DNA of 64,000 bases from Spirometra erinaceieuropaei (GCA_902702965.1 CACRXP010000858.1:79516-143515), one strand, 5' to 3'; positions 35,877 through 48,158 are shown, counted from the stretch's first letter. Made by a program: numbers and translations. The notes: generated from the letters alone by a model not told the origin.

Positions 35877-37340
35877 TACCGGGAGAGGTGCACTGAAGGT
35901 CTGACGTTTCGAAAGGACGTTTCTTCTACTCATCTTCAGAGGCTGAGAAGTCATGCGCACAGCTTTCCTTATATGGCGCCCTCTGTTTGATGCCTGGCCC
36001 GCCAATGCCGCCTGTGTGGCTGCATCCGATCTGCATGTCACCGCGACCTGAAGCCCGCTCATCTTCGTCGGCCGCGGCGATAATTGGCGGCCCCGACAGT
36101 CCCGTGCCGTGACTGTCCCCCGTCAAGAATGTCCGTAAAACCAGATAGGGGGAGGCAAATTGATGTGGCGGTTGACAGAACAGCCGGTAGACATCCAGGC
36201 TTCTTGCACCTGCCTTGCCGTATGATCATCGCCCCGGCCCACAATGTCAACGGCCTCAAAGTTGAAGATGGGTGCCATTTGCGCGGCATCGGTTGCTACC
36301 TCCGATTTTGGGTCCAACCTTCGCACAGCCAACTTATGTTCGTGCATGCGCATTTGCAGCCGTCGGCCGGTTTCCCGAACGTAGTTGCACATTTCACAGC
36401 TGCACGGATGTCGGTAGACAACGGCCGACATCTGCTTAGAAACCGGGTCTTTTAGCCGCATCACTTGCCGGCCGATTGTTGAGTTGGGCCTGCGGACAAC
36501 GGCTATCCCGAGCGGCGCGAGGGATCTGGCCACGGCTTCGGAGACCCCCTTCGTGTATGGAGTGCTCCGCCACGATTTTGGCTGACTACGTTCTTCACTC
36601 CGCTTCCATGGTTGTTTTCGGCTCCGTTCAACGAATGTTCGCGGATAGCCGTTGGTTCTAAAGAGTTCTTAGAGGAGCTTCATCTTGTCCAGTTTGGCGA
36701 CTGGAGAGCTGAAATGAGTTTCCACCCGTTGGTATAGCGTGCGTACACAGTTTCGCTTGTGTTGCAGTGAGTGGTTGATGTTGTAGCTGAGCATTTACAG
36801 CGTGTTCGTCGGTTTTCTGTAGACTGACGTCGCCAGTTTGCCGTCTGGTTGGCGGCAGACGAGAACATCCAAAAATGAAAGTTTGCTCTTCACGTCTTAC
36901 TTCATCGTGAACTGTAGGTCAGGAATGATTGAGCCCAACAACTCTTCATAGTAGTTGGTTTTATCTTGATGGATGATTACGAAGGTATCGTCAACGTAGC
37001 GCGCCCGAAACTTGAGTTTGTATTCCTCGAATAGTCGTTTCTCGAATTTTTGCAGAACCGCCTCAGCAATGAGTCCGGAGACTGGTGAACCCATCGGAGT
37101 GCCCTAAATTTGCTTATATGTGATCCCCTCGAAAGTAGAAAATGTCTTGAGGCAGTGCCCCATGAGTTCTATGAGATCCTGAGCTGTGGGCTGGCCGTTG
37201 CCCTCGTTGTAATTCTGACGTAGCAGTTCACTGAGCGTCTCGAACGCAAGGACCTGTGGTATAGACGTGAAGAGTGAGACGACGCCAAATGACACCATCC
37301 TCTCATTCGGTTCGATCGTGACCACCCTTATTTTGTCAGA
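35877..37340 (-). pseudogene. Penelope-like element, RT and GIY-YIG remnants
   Basis: Reading right to left there is an RT segment with VSLFTSIPQ (FDVVSLFTSIP motif), an in-frame TAG, GTPMGSPVSGLIAEAVLQKF and RARYVDDTFVIIHQD (YVDD catalytic box). A frameshifted linker follows around 36868-36680, then a GIY-YIG region with CSCEMCNYVRETGRRLQMRM and HEHKLAVRRL (36533-36123), in which the Gly of YVGETG is Arg. The 3' end near 35877-35945 has CTGAAGATGAG and TTTCGAAACGTCAGACC. The element is broken by a stop and frameshifts and lacks most of its 5' part. Confidence 0.82.
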
Positions 37341-39539
37341 CCTCTAATACACCTCTACCGATGAACGCCTCCTTTTCTTTACTGCCTGGGAATCGAATTT
37401 TCACTACTATTAAAATAAAAATGCATTTGAAGTAAATGAGCTTTGAAATGTAAGGCCGGTGTCAGAGCAGCAGTGAGGCTCAAGGAATGGACAGCTCACT
37501 CAAGGAAGCAGATCAGGAAGCTCCTGAAACCTTTGTTATTTTAACTAAAGGCCAACCTGATGATAACCACTCACTCTTAATCAAAACGCTGAATAGCACA
37601 ACGAACACTGTTATCCATAAAGCCACAGTGTTGACCAAAAAGTTTCGCCCACAAGACGTCGCGTTAGTGTCAGCATAGAGCTTGTGGAAGAACGGCCCAC
37701 ACTGACCGACATCACAATTACCACGGGACCGCCTCCGCTACACAGCAACCTGTAGTGGCCAGCCATCATTACCAGTCTGGCGTCATTGTTCAAGATCTCG
37801 CTGCCTCAAGGTCATTCACCCCTTGCAGCTAGCCGTCCCAGACGAGCTGACCTGAAGTCACACGACCAACAGCTCGGGCATACCTGTGTCCGCGCGGTCG
37901 CAGCTGCCCATGCGGCCACTTGAACGCGCCACCCCCTGCAACCAGCAAAACAACCCACCGGGACACCACCCCTCGGCAACTGCAACACACACTGACTGGA
38001 CACCACTTGAGCTTGGCCCACGAGCCTACAAAAGCGGCTGCCACGACTATCTCAGGGACTCTCAGGCATGACTGGACGCAGTCAACACTATCCCTGGCAT
38101 CTCTGGTGGCCACTGTTGTCTGAGGGGACAACTCCGGGTTCTGTGCACAATAAATCCTCAATCAGGTTCCTTCTGTCTCTCTCCCTTTCAACACTGGGAT
38201 TCGACCAGGTGGTTGTAGCGCACAGAGCACTTACTCTCGCCGCATGGTCACAACAAACCTTTGATGGCTTAGTCGGTTGCGGGGAGCTCCATAAAAACCT
38301 CAAGATCGAATACTCCTTGTCACTCAATAGAAAAAAACAAGTTAGTGCATATACGCTTAGACAATCGAAGAATGTACGGAAGGCGGAAATGGATGGAAAC
38401 GAGTGGAAAAGGTCGGTACCTGCACGGAGGGGATTCCGAATAACTGGTGGAGGTTCTGGGGGGTGGATGTTGCTTGTCAGCAATCAACGGTGAATACATG
38501 TCGCCTTTGTCATCTGAGGAAGACTTGTAATTGGAAGCGGAGCTGACGGACTTGGGTTGAAGCTTCAGTGGGGGACGGGAGGTGGAAGACTACATTCAGT
38601 GGTTACGAAGACCAATTTGAAAAATCCCAAGATCAAAAGCACCGCACAAAAAAAATTAACTACTGTGGGCGGCTATGGCAACAGAGCGGCGACGCCCTAC
38701 CTCCCACAGCGTTATGGGGAGGGATCAACCGTTTAGCACTAGCAAAATCACTCGCGTATGCACGGGCGGTAATTGCTGCTGCTGCAACGTCGGTGCTGTA
38801 GTTGAGGCTTGTGCGCCAGTCTCGTCATCTCATCTTCAGGCCGTGCGGTTTACGAGGGAACGTTTGGAGGGTTTCCCAGCAAGTGACAAATACTGGGCTG
38901 TGCGGCAAGCCAGACGGTCTCTGGGCGTGCATTCGTTCAGAGCGAAAGTCAGTTGCAGCGTTGTACAGTGTTACGCCGACAAGACAACTGGCTCTCCACT
39001 TCCGTGGTCACGTTACATTCAATCACGGGTGTTTACAGTCACCTTTAGGCACTTGTAATGCACTCTGTCCTAGAAGAACGGTACCAGGCGTCTGGCTGGA
39101 GCGCAAGCAGGTCTTCTCAACCAAAAATTTTAAAGCACGCCCTCTGGAACACGGCCTTGCAAAAGGCGTAATATATCTGGCTTCGTTCAGTAAAAAATTT
39201 CAAACTTATTTAAATTATCCATGCGACTTGAGGCCCCAACATCGAAGTTAAAAATCGTAGTTTCCGATATCGGTGACGTCCGTAAGTGTATGTTACCCCA
39301 GTTTTTTTTTTTTTTTATATGTAGCGCTTGTGCCCTCAAAACGGGCCACGTGTTAGATGCGCTGGACCAACACGGGGGCCACATCGGACTCTGGCAGGCG
39401 TTATCTTTGCGTAATAACAAATGCCAACATTTGCGGGGTGCGCTGGCGGACCCTGTTGTCGGCATTCGTCGCTCAACTGGACCACTGCCGCCACCCCATT
39501 GTTTTGTGGTCAAAATCCTGGTCATTTGTGTGTGGACCA

Positions 39540-39810
39540 GGGGGTGCGGAGTGGAGCGCCAAGGTGAGGATCCGTCCGAGCCATCCACCTGCGGCCTCCC
39601 CCGTCTCCGGTCTTCTTGACTCTGTCTTGACACCGGGCTCAGGCGGGGGAGGAGGAGAGAGTGTAGGTAGATGCAGCGCAAGTCTACTGGCACTATAAAC
39701 CCCTGCGCAAGTCACCGTCCCTGCTCCCACAACGCAGTCTGTGGGGCACACGGTGGACATCGTCGAAATCGACGGTCGAACTGTCGATATGTAGCGCTCA
39801 CAATACAGAT
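39540..39810. repeat. Dispersed repeat, relative of the 47.2 kb and 11.2 kb segments
   Basis: Shares TCTTGACTCTGTCTTGACAC-type, GAGGAGAGAGTG, GCGCAAGTC.CCGTCC and GGACATCGTCGAAATCGACG-like blocks with 47220-47450, 49010-49240 and, more loosely, 11170-11370. No protein is recognised in any frame. The family identity is unknown. Confidence 0.4.
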
Positions 39811-40067
39811 CGCCAGGAAGCAGGAGCACATTCACCCACTACTGAGGAGATAGGGTGGGGTAGCCACTTGGATTAGTTGTCAGTCGAACTAAGGCGTCTT
39901 GATAAATAAGGTAGCTATTCCTATCTAGCCGAATCAGAAACAGAATTTTCATACAAGAATCCAGGAAACTGTGCTGAGCGCACGGACAAGCCTTGGTATC
40001 CCTTTGGCGAGTAGCTGAAAAAAGGGGGGGGCGGTAATCCGTGAGTCCTTAAAAGGTCGATGGGCCC

Positions 40068-40934
40068 ATGAACCAAGCACATTTCGGTTATGGAGGAAAG
40101 ATTAACCATCGACTGACTGATCTCGACTATGCCGATGATATCGCCTTACTTGCTTCAAGTTTTGGTGAACTGCAGTCTATGGTGTCACGGATGAACGAGG
40201 TCGCTAAATCGGCCGGTTTAACCATAAACGCTGGTAAGACCAAAGTGTTTTCAAGCTGCATCCCTGACCAGGAGAAGGCACCCCTCGGTATTCATGGCTG
40301 TCAACTTGAAGAAGTGGACAGTTTTAAATACCTCAAGACGAGGCTGTGCCTAATGGACAGAGTAAGGAGGACATTGTCTCCCGAATCAATGCTGCCCACT
40401 GGGTTTTCTCAGGCCTTCGGAAATGCTATGGAACCGACGTGACCTCTCCATCGCCACTAAGATTCGCGTGTACCATGCATCTGTCCGGTCTGTCCTTCTC
40501 TACTGTTGTGAATGCTGGGCTTTGCGCGAGGAGGACGAGCAAAAACTGGAGGTGTTTGACCACCACTGCTTGAGAACCATCCTTCGAGTGAAGTTCACTG
40601 ACTTCGTCTCAAATGAGACAGTCCGCACTTGCTGTGACAACGTCGCAAGGATAACTCAGGCCATCCAGGAAAGACGACTTAGGTGGTTCGGGCATGTCCT
40701 TCGTCGTCCACCTCAGGAGCTCAGTGTTACTGCCTTCGATCCGGCACCGTTGCCCCATTGGAGGCATCGAAGAGAAGTCAGTTCAAAACCTGGCTCGACA
40801 CAGTTCGTCAGGACATGGAGGTGTTTCTTGGACCTTCGGTATTCGGTCTACGTCGTTGGTTGAGTTGTCCAGATCTGCTGTCGCGAATCGTCACGCGTTG
40901 AGAGGTAGAGTTCAGGATATCGAGGCTGGCTAGA
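40068..40934 (+). pseudogene. RTE-like LINE, 3' fragment
   Basis: The fragment begins in the RT palm with LDYADDIALLASSFGELQSM (YADD box), then VFSSCIPDQEKAP. After a frameshift near 40330-40430 come RSVLLYCCECWALREEDEQK, FDHHCLRTILRV and QERRLRWFGHVLRRPPQ, hallmarks of the RTE clade C-terminus. A second frameshift follows near 40780. The tail after the stop is AAGTAAGTACAAGTACAAAG. It is 5'-truncated and inactive. Confidence 0.85.
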
Positions 40935-42385
40935 TCAGGCATGACCGCAGCCGTATCAAGTAAGTACAAGTACAAAGATTAACCCTAGTAGGCGTGTGCA
41001 CATAACGCTTTATGTCTGGCCACTCACTACGCCCGAGCTCACTAGACTCGTGAAGGCTTTGTGCAACGAACTTTAGTTAAATGCGCAGTACAAGGAACTA
41101 CTGAAGCGGTGGGCTAAACATGGAACAGCGGGGGTATTTTCTCGGTCCAGTTTTAAAAAACAGTTAACCAGAACGTGGAACATAAATTATGACTATCATA
41201 GGCGAAAAAGGACACGAGCCTTTCCCAATTCAACTGGAGTAATGAACGTAGGAACGTGCATAGCATAGATAGGGGTAGGACACAGGCGAGCCTTGTCAAA
41301 ATGGATCCACGGGAGAAGACAATCATGCTTAACGGCGCACAAAAAGGATTCTGTTTTGAACGCAAAAGAGAATGAGAGCATCCGTACCACGTCATTTTTC
41401 ATTTCCGGACATCCATCGCTACTCAATCCTAAAAGGAATGAAAGCGGGAAGAGTAATAATTTATCTGAGAAAAATCATAAGAACAGGAATTAATCAACAG
41501 GGAGACAAGTAAGCTGACAGACATGCTCCGGGAACGAGTTGTTTAAGTCGGTTACTGGCGTGTAGATAAACGAACGAGCAGACGGAACGTTAAAGAAAAC
41601 GGTGGTATACTTAACTACTACGACACTTTTTGATCAGACCTAGACTCAATTGCGGTGGCCGATGGAAATCAGGAAAAAACACGACATTCAAGACAAAAAA
41701 ACAAGATAAAGAAATGGTCACATAGAAAGTTACATTAATAGACTTGCTCACATTTAAATAGATGAGTCCAAAACCCGAGTATAAATAAACAACGAGACAA
41801 ATACTGTATGCGTAAAAACGACTAGTGTATATAAAATAACGTTAGAGTAGAGCATGCTTAGGAGGGAATTCAAAGGTGGAAATATTCGAAAGATTGAGGG
41901 CTTTGCCATTTTTTCGCAGAGTTCGAATGTAATGTTTAGAACAAGACGGCAAATAAGTTTTGTAAGATGGCAAATAGGACTACCCATACGTTAAAGAGGA
42001 CAATAAAGATAGCGCAGAATTCAGACATACCGAGCGCAGAACTTGGCAGCGTCGGAGCAGAAGGTGGTGCCCGCCTCTGAAACAGAAATCGGCAACACTT
42101 AAACAGTCGCCCTGTGATGTTAAACGGTAGAAGGAAGACAAAATATCCCGCAGGACGTTCGGATTACGGAGAAAAGATGTGCCAGAGTGAACATTAGATA
42201 AAACATTGTTAAGCCGAGAATCCCAGAAACAGATTCGAAAGGTGAGGGCATATTTGCTGACGGACAAAAGTGCTACAAAGGCAGGAGGGACTAGACAATG
42301 GTAACTTAGTGTGCAAGGATATATTCTGCTTATAGGATAAAATACACGCTATTCCTTTTTGTTTTGGTAACCTATCAGCGGTTGG

Positions 42386-42512
42386 TGAAAACGCGTGACC
42401 GACCCCATGAAATACTAACTGAAATTCTGTAATGGGTTTTCGATTACGAAGGATCACGTAAGCGGGGTTGTAATATTGATTGCTGCACGGCATAAACCCA
42501 TAGTCCCGCGTG
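42386..42512. mobile_element. Solo arm fragment of the foldback element
   Basis: The segment CGTGACCGACCCCATGAAAT, then TTCTGTAATGGGTTTTCGAT and GTTGTAATATTGATTG aligns with the outer 130 bp of the arms at 15.8 and 16.7 kb. It adjoins the 3' end of the PLE at 42520. Confidence 0.5.
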
Positions 42513-42519
42513 CTCACTT

Positions 42520-43720
42520 ACCTTACTGGTCCTGTCCTGACTGACCCGAGTCTTGTATGCAGCGCCTGGTAGGCGGGGTGTAGATCTATAGCTCGGTTGA
42601 TTGTGCCAGTCGTGGACCAAATTTCGAGCATCAGTCTGGCCATCTTATCATTCGCTCGACCAATTACCCTTGGTTTCTCAAAGGCGAAATTGCGGTTCAG
42701 CCCTCGAATTTGGGAATAGACCCAGGACAGCTTGTCCTTGCAGTTGATTGCGAGTTCGTGTTCGTGCAATCTTGTACCGAGGCGTTTGCACGTTTCACCA
42801 ACATACATCGCATTGTAATTTAGGCATGATATGCTGACTGATCTGTTGTTAGCAGTCGGTCTTTGGGCTTCATGACTAGCTTCCTGATGGTGCTTTCTGG
42901 TTTATGAGTCACGCCAATCTCAAAAGGTGTCAGGATTCTCGCCATGGCCTCTGATACGTTCCTCACATAAGGTATTGGGAGCTTTTCTCCACTCAGCCGT
43001 TCAAAATGAGGTTTTTTGAGGCAATTGCGCATGAAGGACTTCGGGTAGCCGCTGGCTTCAAAAAGGGCCTGTAAGTAATTCACCTCCCCCTTCATCTCAT
43101 TATCGTTGCTACAGTGTGTTTGAACACGTTTAAATAGAGTTCTGACACAAATGCGCCTACGACCAACAGGGTGGTTGCATCGGAAGTGGAGGATGCACTT
43201 AGTACTATTTGCCTTACGGTAAACCAGAACGTAGGGGGGGGGGATACGAGCTGAAGACCAACTGTTCGAGCCTCTGCAAAACTGCTACGGCAACTAGTCC
43301 AGACAGAGGCGAGCCCATCGGTGCTCCCTTCTTTTGCTCGTAGACTTGGTCGTTGAATGTAAGGCAGGTCTTAATACACAGTTCTCCGAGCTCGATGACG
43401 TGTGCTCGTTTGACCTGTTCGTGGGTCTCATCATACTTTTCCCAGAGAAAGCCGTCAAAAGTGTCCACAGCCAGCGCGGGTGGGATGGAGATGAATAACG
43501 AGATCACGTCAAACGACAACAGCACCTCATCTGTCTCTACTTTGAGGATATTGATGCGTGTCAAAAACTCTTCAACCGACTTCACTGTCCAATCCGAATC
43601 CTTTGTAAGAAAACAAAGTCGCTGGTACAGCCACCTTTGACAGCCCTCTCTTCTTTCTTGTCTTCTTCGGGAGATGAGCAATGCGATACAAAGTCTGGAT
43701 CTTAAATCTTCACACATATC
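42520..43720 (-). pseudogene. Second Penelope-like element, RT and GIY-YIG remnants
   Basis: The minus strand encodes VLLSFDVISLFISIPPALAV and KKGAPMGSPLSGLVAVAVLQ (RT motifs) between 43717 and 43214. After degenerate sequence come GGEVNYLQ-like and PESTIRKLVMKPKDRL segments, then MYVGETCKRLGTRLHEHELA (GIY-YIG) ending RAIDLHPAYQALHTRL at 42808-42520. Sequence differs clearly from the 35877-37340 copy, so two PLE lineages are present. The YVDD region is lost. Its 3' end abuts a foldback-arm fragment at 42386-42512. Confidence 0.8.
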
Positions 43721-43721
43721 G

Positions 43722-43726
<5 letters not shown>

Positions 43727-43754
<28 letters not shown>
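43727..43754 (+). repeat. (TA)n microsatellite
   Basis: About 26 bases of alternating TA directly next to the SINE foldback at 43758. Confidence 0.95.
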
Positions 43755-43756
<2 letters not shown>

Positions 43757-43757
43757 G

Positions 43758-44122
43758 TTAAGGGGCGCTCACCGATCGTTCATACGGAACTCACTCGTTC
43801 CGTTGTGCCTTATGGACTCTCTCTCTCGAGCCCAACCAGCAGCCGCACAGCGGCGCATGATATATAGGCAGAATGTTATTACCAACAGGTCGCGAGTTCG
43901 AGGCTCGGGTGTTCCACACTTCGGGCTTGCGTATGGCTGGCTGACGACGGCTAATAAGCCAGAAATGGCCATTCCAGTCTCCCTTGTCTTTGTCGGCAAT
44001 ACCATTCTGCCTATATATCATGCGCCGCTGTGCGGCTGCTGGTTGGGCTTGAGAGAGAGCCCTTAAGGCACAACGGAACGAGTGAGTTCCGTATGAACGA
44101 TCGGTGAGCGCCCCCTACCATT
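43758..44122. repeat. tRNA-Arg-like SINE, foldback copy
   Basis: A minus-oriented tail (GGGGCGCTCACCGATCGTTC to GCAGAATGTTATT, 43758-43880) is followed directly by a plus-oriented unit from CAGGTCGCGAGTTCGAGGC to GAGCGCCCCCTACCA. The tail therefore occurs twice in inverted orientation, about 120 bp each. A (TA)n run at 43727-43754 abuts its left side and TATATATATATG abuts its right side. Confidence 0.75.
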
Positions 44123-45624
44123 ATATATATATGTGTGTGGAAGATGAAACGCTCTGTTTGACGCTCTGTTTAACAAGAACATGCAACCGTGGATGTGCCG
44201 TGACTTGCTTGCCTCCAGAGCTTTCAAAAAACTGCATTCATCGAAAGTGCACAAAGTTGGCAACCTCGCACGCACATAAGAACAGTCAGCAAGTGTGTAG
44301 TTGCGGTGGGGACGGTGACGGGACTGGTAATTGGACACAAGGTGTGCAGCACTTACACCTCCTAGTCGGCACGCCAGTTTGTCGGTCATCCTGACGACAA
44401 ATTAGTCACCAATCACTGAATTAATGGTCACGCAATTTCTGGCCACTCCAACACTTTGCCGCTGACAAGGTGCGTCTAATGGATTTGTAAGCGCAGTCAA
44501 TGGTCTCAGCCAACTCGCCTTGCAAGCGCTTATCAAGCAGAATCAGGGGCCAAGAAGAGAACGGCAATTCCTGTTCATAATTAGTATGAGCTTTATGCAG
44601 ACGAAGACCAATGGCGGCGCAGTACTATGTCGACATGTCGGAAGGCGACGTGCTGGTTAATAGTGTTCTTGCTTGAGTTCAAAGCTACAAACACCTAATG
44701 GCTTGTCTTGCTCCATATTACTTCCCTTTCTCTTTATAGAGAGAACAGTCAGCACGAGCGCAGTTATACTGAAAGGCGAATACAATTAGGCAGACTCATC
44801 AACAGAATAACGAGTTAGCGTCAACAGCAGACACGCAATTCAGGACCAGGACTGCTTACCGCCCCTCAACCCTCGTCAACCTACGGGTCAAATAGAGCGT
44901 GTCTCTACTGATTCCACAATAGCCTTCGTCGCTTACCATGCGATTTGAACTCAGCCGTCCAGACCACTGGCTTGTTTGGGTAGACGAATATAAAACGCAG
45001 GCAGCTGCAGATATGAATAAATACTGCTAAAGGCCCTGGACCATGTGTCATAGCCTCAGTCTACGACACCATAGGCTGTAAAGTAATATGAGTATGCATT
45101 TGGCACAATCTACGTGAATCTGCCGCACACAGTGCAGCCCTGTCTAAGGTTTTGAAAAACCCGATCGATAAGACTACAAAAGTATAATGGTACAAAAACT
45201 ACGCAATGTCGTACATCTTCGGTCAGGATGCACGCAAGGAGGAGAAGATTGAAGCTGGGATACGGTTTCAATGGAAACCAAAGGTTAAAAACCGGACGCG
45301 ATGGCAGCTACATTAGTCCGCTTTCCTAAGGAGCTGACTGACGCATCCCAACTCAGAAGTCAAAGGCAAAATGAGGATGCTGGTCAATTTCTGATAAATA
45401 CTAGGAGCAAATGATCGTTATTTCCACGTGATTTCTGAATATTTTCGATCGCAGCCAACTGAACGTGGGCCCATGGACCAATTGATAAAACGATTCTCTT
45501 CGATGTTTTTTAATCAACTGACTTCGGTTTAAATAAGAAATCTATCCCGCCTGGGCGTTCTATTCTGCAACATCCATACTTGCCTTTTTATTCCGTCTGA
45601 TATAATCGACAAAGTGGAATGTTT

Positions 45625-45780
45625 CATATTGACCTAACTGTGAAAAACTCGGCGCCTCGGTGGGATTCGAACCCACGCAGAAAGGAGAAGGCTTTAGTAC
45701 AGCCAACGCTCTAACCACTTGAGCTACGAGGCGCCGAGTTTTTTACAGATGGGTCAATATGAATTATTCAAAACCTGCCA
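45625..45780. repeat. Inverted flanks around the tRNA-like sequence
   Basis: Left flank TCATATTGACCTAACTGTGA and AAAACTCGGCGCCTCG reappears inverted on the right as CGAGGCGCCGAGTTTTTTAC and GGGTCAATATGAATTATTC. The family tail is thus present on both sides of the head in opposite orientation, about 45 bp each. Confidence 0.65.
45653..45733 (-). tRNA. tRNA-like gene or pseudogene, apparent anticodon ACT
   Basis: The 81-nt minus-strand sequence folds as a cloverleaf: acceptor CGCCTCG/CGAGGCG (seven pairs), D arm GCTC...GAGC, anticodon stem GGCT/AGCC with loop GTACTAA, a 13-base variable region and T arm GTGGG-TTCGAAT-CCCAC. Read directly, the anticodon is ACT (Ser AGU), with the long variable arm typical of tRNA-Ser. 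An A34 at this position is unusual, the fifth anticodon-stem pair is T-T, and related copies occur at 6.75 and 22.7 kb, so a SINE head is more likely than a functional gene. Confidence 0.45.
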
Positions 45781-46043
45781 AAAATACCTATGAAGGTGGA
45801 ATGTGTGTAGTGCATAACGAGGAGCACCACAGTGCATTGGGGAGGAGGGGATGAAGTGACGTGTAGGTTGGATCTTGGTGGAGAAAACGTGTGCCGGAAT
45901 ATTATAAAGGGCGAACCACTCGTCAGACAGCACGGTGTGTGCCCGTTTCAGTACATTCAGGCTATTTTTAAACTGATCGGTATCTTCAGCATCTACCTCA
46001 TGCTGGGGCAACTGCAACTGCGATGGAGCGATCAACTCTAAAG

Positions 46044-46661
46044 GATGGCCGACGAATTATGCAAACGTCTCTTCCACGGAAATTTCACTAAGAGTGCTTC
46101 TCGACAAGGATGATAAACATGTCGTTGTGAGGACACCTTAAAGGGCCCCGAAAACGATTACAAATCAAGAAAAAGACCCGGGAAGACCTAGCGCAGGACC
46201 GACCGGCCTGGAGAAGGGCAATGGAGACTGGGGTAGCCACCTACAAAGTCAACCGGATCGCCGCTGCCAAAGCTAAAGGAGCGGCTCACAAGTGGCAAAC
46301 GCCTGCGACCCGCAACGCTAACACCCAAGCCCTCCCAACATGCCCACACAACGAACGAACATTCCGCGAGCGGATCGGCCTCATCGGGCATCTCAGGGTC
46401 CAATGCAATAACAACCCGACATCCCTCTCCCACCGTACCCACGACGACGACCACCCCCCCCCCTTCCCCTCACCACTGACCACACTCCCGATGCTCGCCG
46501 CAGCCGTCGATCACCGTCACCTCCATTACCACGTGCAAATCCATCGCACTGTAATTGACGAACCAGATTCAGCGGCCCCAAAATACACTCGTCACATCCG
46601 CCTCCACTGTTCGTACTGCCGCCGCACATTCGGTCTAATGCGCCTCCATGGAAATCTGTAG
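46044..46661 (+). pseudogene. LINE C-terminal tail with C2H2-like zinc fingers
   Basis: The plus strand encodes a degraded LCKRLFHGNFTK then, after stops, DTLKGPRKRLQIKKKTREDL and AQDRPAWRRAMETGVATYKV, followed by RIAAAKAKGAAHK. This is the post-RT tail common in flatworm LINE proteins (RYKDTLKxSLK, DRPAWRR, ANRIAAAKAKR). Two finger-like blocks follow: CPHNERTFRERIGLIGHLRV with the second Cys lost, and HCSYCRRTFGLMRLHGNL with a shortened spacer. A His/Asp/Pro-rich stretch separates them. It is a decayed fragment, not a host zinc-finger gene. Confidence 0.7.
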
Positions 46662-48047
46662 CGAATAATCATACCCTTCACCAACAGCATGCGCGCGAGA
46701 CATAAACACGTTCAACATTACACATTACAGGCAGGAACTAGGCATTAATCACGCGACTCTTTTGCAACATGTGAGATCTGGGAAGTTCACCCACTTAGTG
46801 TGAAATCTTGGCATGTGTTTGGGGTCAGGTTGTGTGTGCAGCACACGCAGACGGTCTGTTTTGGCCGTCAGTCTCAGTCCATCGGCATAGACAATTGACT
46901 GGGAGAGAGTAGGGGTAGTTATACACATTCTCAGTGTGTTTTACTCACTATAAACAATCTGCCATGCATGCGATTATCATGGTATCATAAAAGCCATGAA
47001 ATGGAGAGTTGCCAATCGAGGAGTAACTCCCACCTCGTATTCAGTTCAGTGTGTTTCTGTGGAGTGGCCGATTGGTAGACTGGGAGTCAGACTGCACTGG
47101 CTCCTTAATGTGACATTTGCGGTATTCTCATTCTGTTAGGATCCGAACCGCCTCCTTTTCTTGATGTGTTAAATCCTGGTTCCATGTAGGCGGACCAGGA
47201 GTGTGCTGGCGCGCCTAGGCGCGGGTTCGCCCCAGGCCAGTCATTTGCGCCCTCTCACGCCCGCAGTCGTCTTGACTTTGTCCACCAAACCAGGCACAGA
47301 TGGGAAAGGACCAGAGAGTCCGGCAGGTGCTACGAAAGTCCACTATCAGCACAAACTTATTCGCGCGCAAGTCGCCGTCCTTGCGCCCAACCTGCTGTGT
47401 GACACAGTGCACACCGTCGTAATCGACAATCGAAATATCACATCTCTCTCGTACCCACTGGCGTATGGCATCCCAGCTACGTTGTAATGACTCCTTCTTA
47501 CTGTGACCTTATGATAATTCTTAAGGTTGCGTGGACAGAGCCTGGTTCGCGTAGGGTGATGAAATAACACGATGAAAGTCATTACATAAATACCCATCCC
47601 CAGTCGTGTGACACAACCGGTGAATAAAAAGTGGGACTCACATCGCGCAATTCTTCCTTCAAAGTACAACTTCGTTGGCATTGACCCTCACAAGACAGCC
47701 TTACTGCTTGATGACATTAGTGGGCTAACAGAAAGGGCCTCTACAATGCGAAGGCTCAGAAAAACTCATGAAGGGCCCTTGTCGGACTAGATTTAATTTG
47801 TGTTGTGTGCTCAGATAGCCAGGAGGCTACAACAACAGAAAAACCGCGGAGATGATCAGAACTAGGTTAGGGCTCGATAACGGTGAAGTATACCGAAAGC
47901 AACAAATTAAACTAAAACTGCGAATAAGAAAACATATAAGTTAGTGTTAGTGGCGGCGCCCATTTAGCTGTTTTGAAACGATAAGGCGGGCCTAACTTAA
48001 AAGGCCCATTTGACACCATCAGAGCAACAAAAGAGCTAAATACTTAC

Positions 48048-48158
48048 GGTAGGTGGTGAGCTGTCACCGCTGTCTTTGGTGGAGGTAATGCCGGTAGTGT
48101 CAGGCAACTTCCTTGTGTGCATCGGATGTCTCGTTTTTGGGTACTCCTTCGAAACCAT
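48048..48158 (-). CDS. scrib: scrib linker exon, copy 1 of a duplicated segment
   Basis: This is the counterpart of the 50070-49960 exon: 37 codons, phase 0/0, with intact TTAG acceptor and GTAAGT donor (48047-48042). It encodes MVSKEYPKTRHPMHTRKLP and a Ser/Thr-rich tail. Because the exon is symmetric, including one or both copies keeps the reading frame. A 342-base N gap lies between the copies, so this could be a real exon duplication or two haplotypes placed in series by the assembler. Confidence 0.6.

Larger units (their letters stand above)
33974..48047. other. Retroelement-rich long intron
   Basis: About 14 kb between linker exons, holding two PLEs, a GIY-YIG fragment, an RTE fragment, a LINE zinc-finger tail, SINEs and tRNA-like repeats. 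A poly-T run of 14 lies at 39303-39316. The stretch 41.0-42.3 kb and 44.4-45.6 kb show nothing recognisable. Confidence 0.75.

Noticed and set aside
47203..47487. Plus-strand open stretch repeated at 48993-49277
   Set aside because: It is open in both duplicates only because they are copies, and related repeats at 39.6 and 11.2 kb do not keep the frame.
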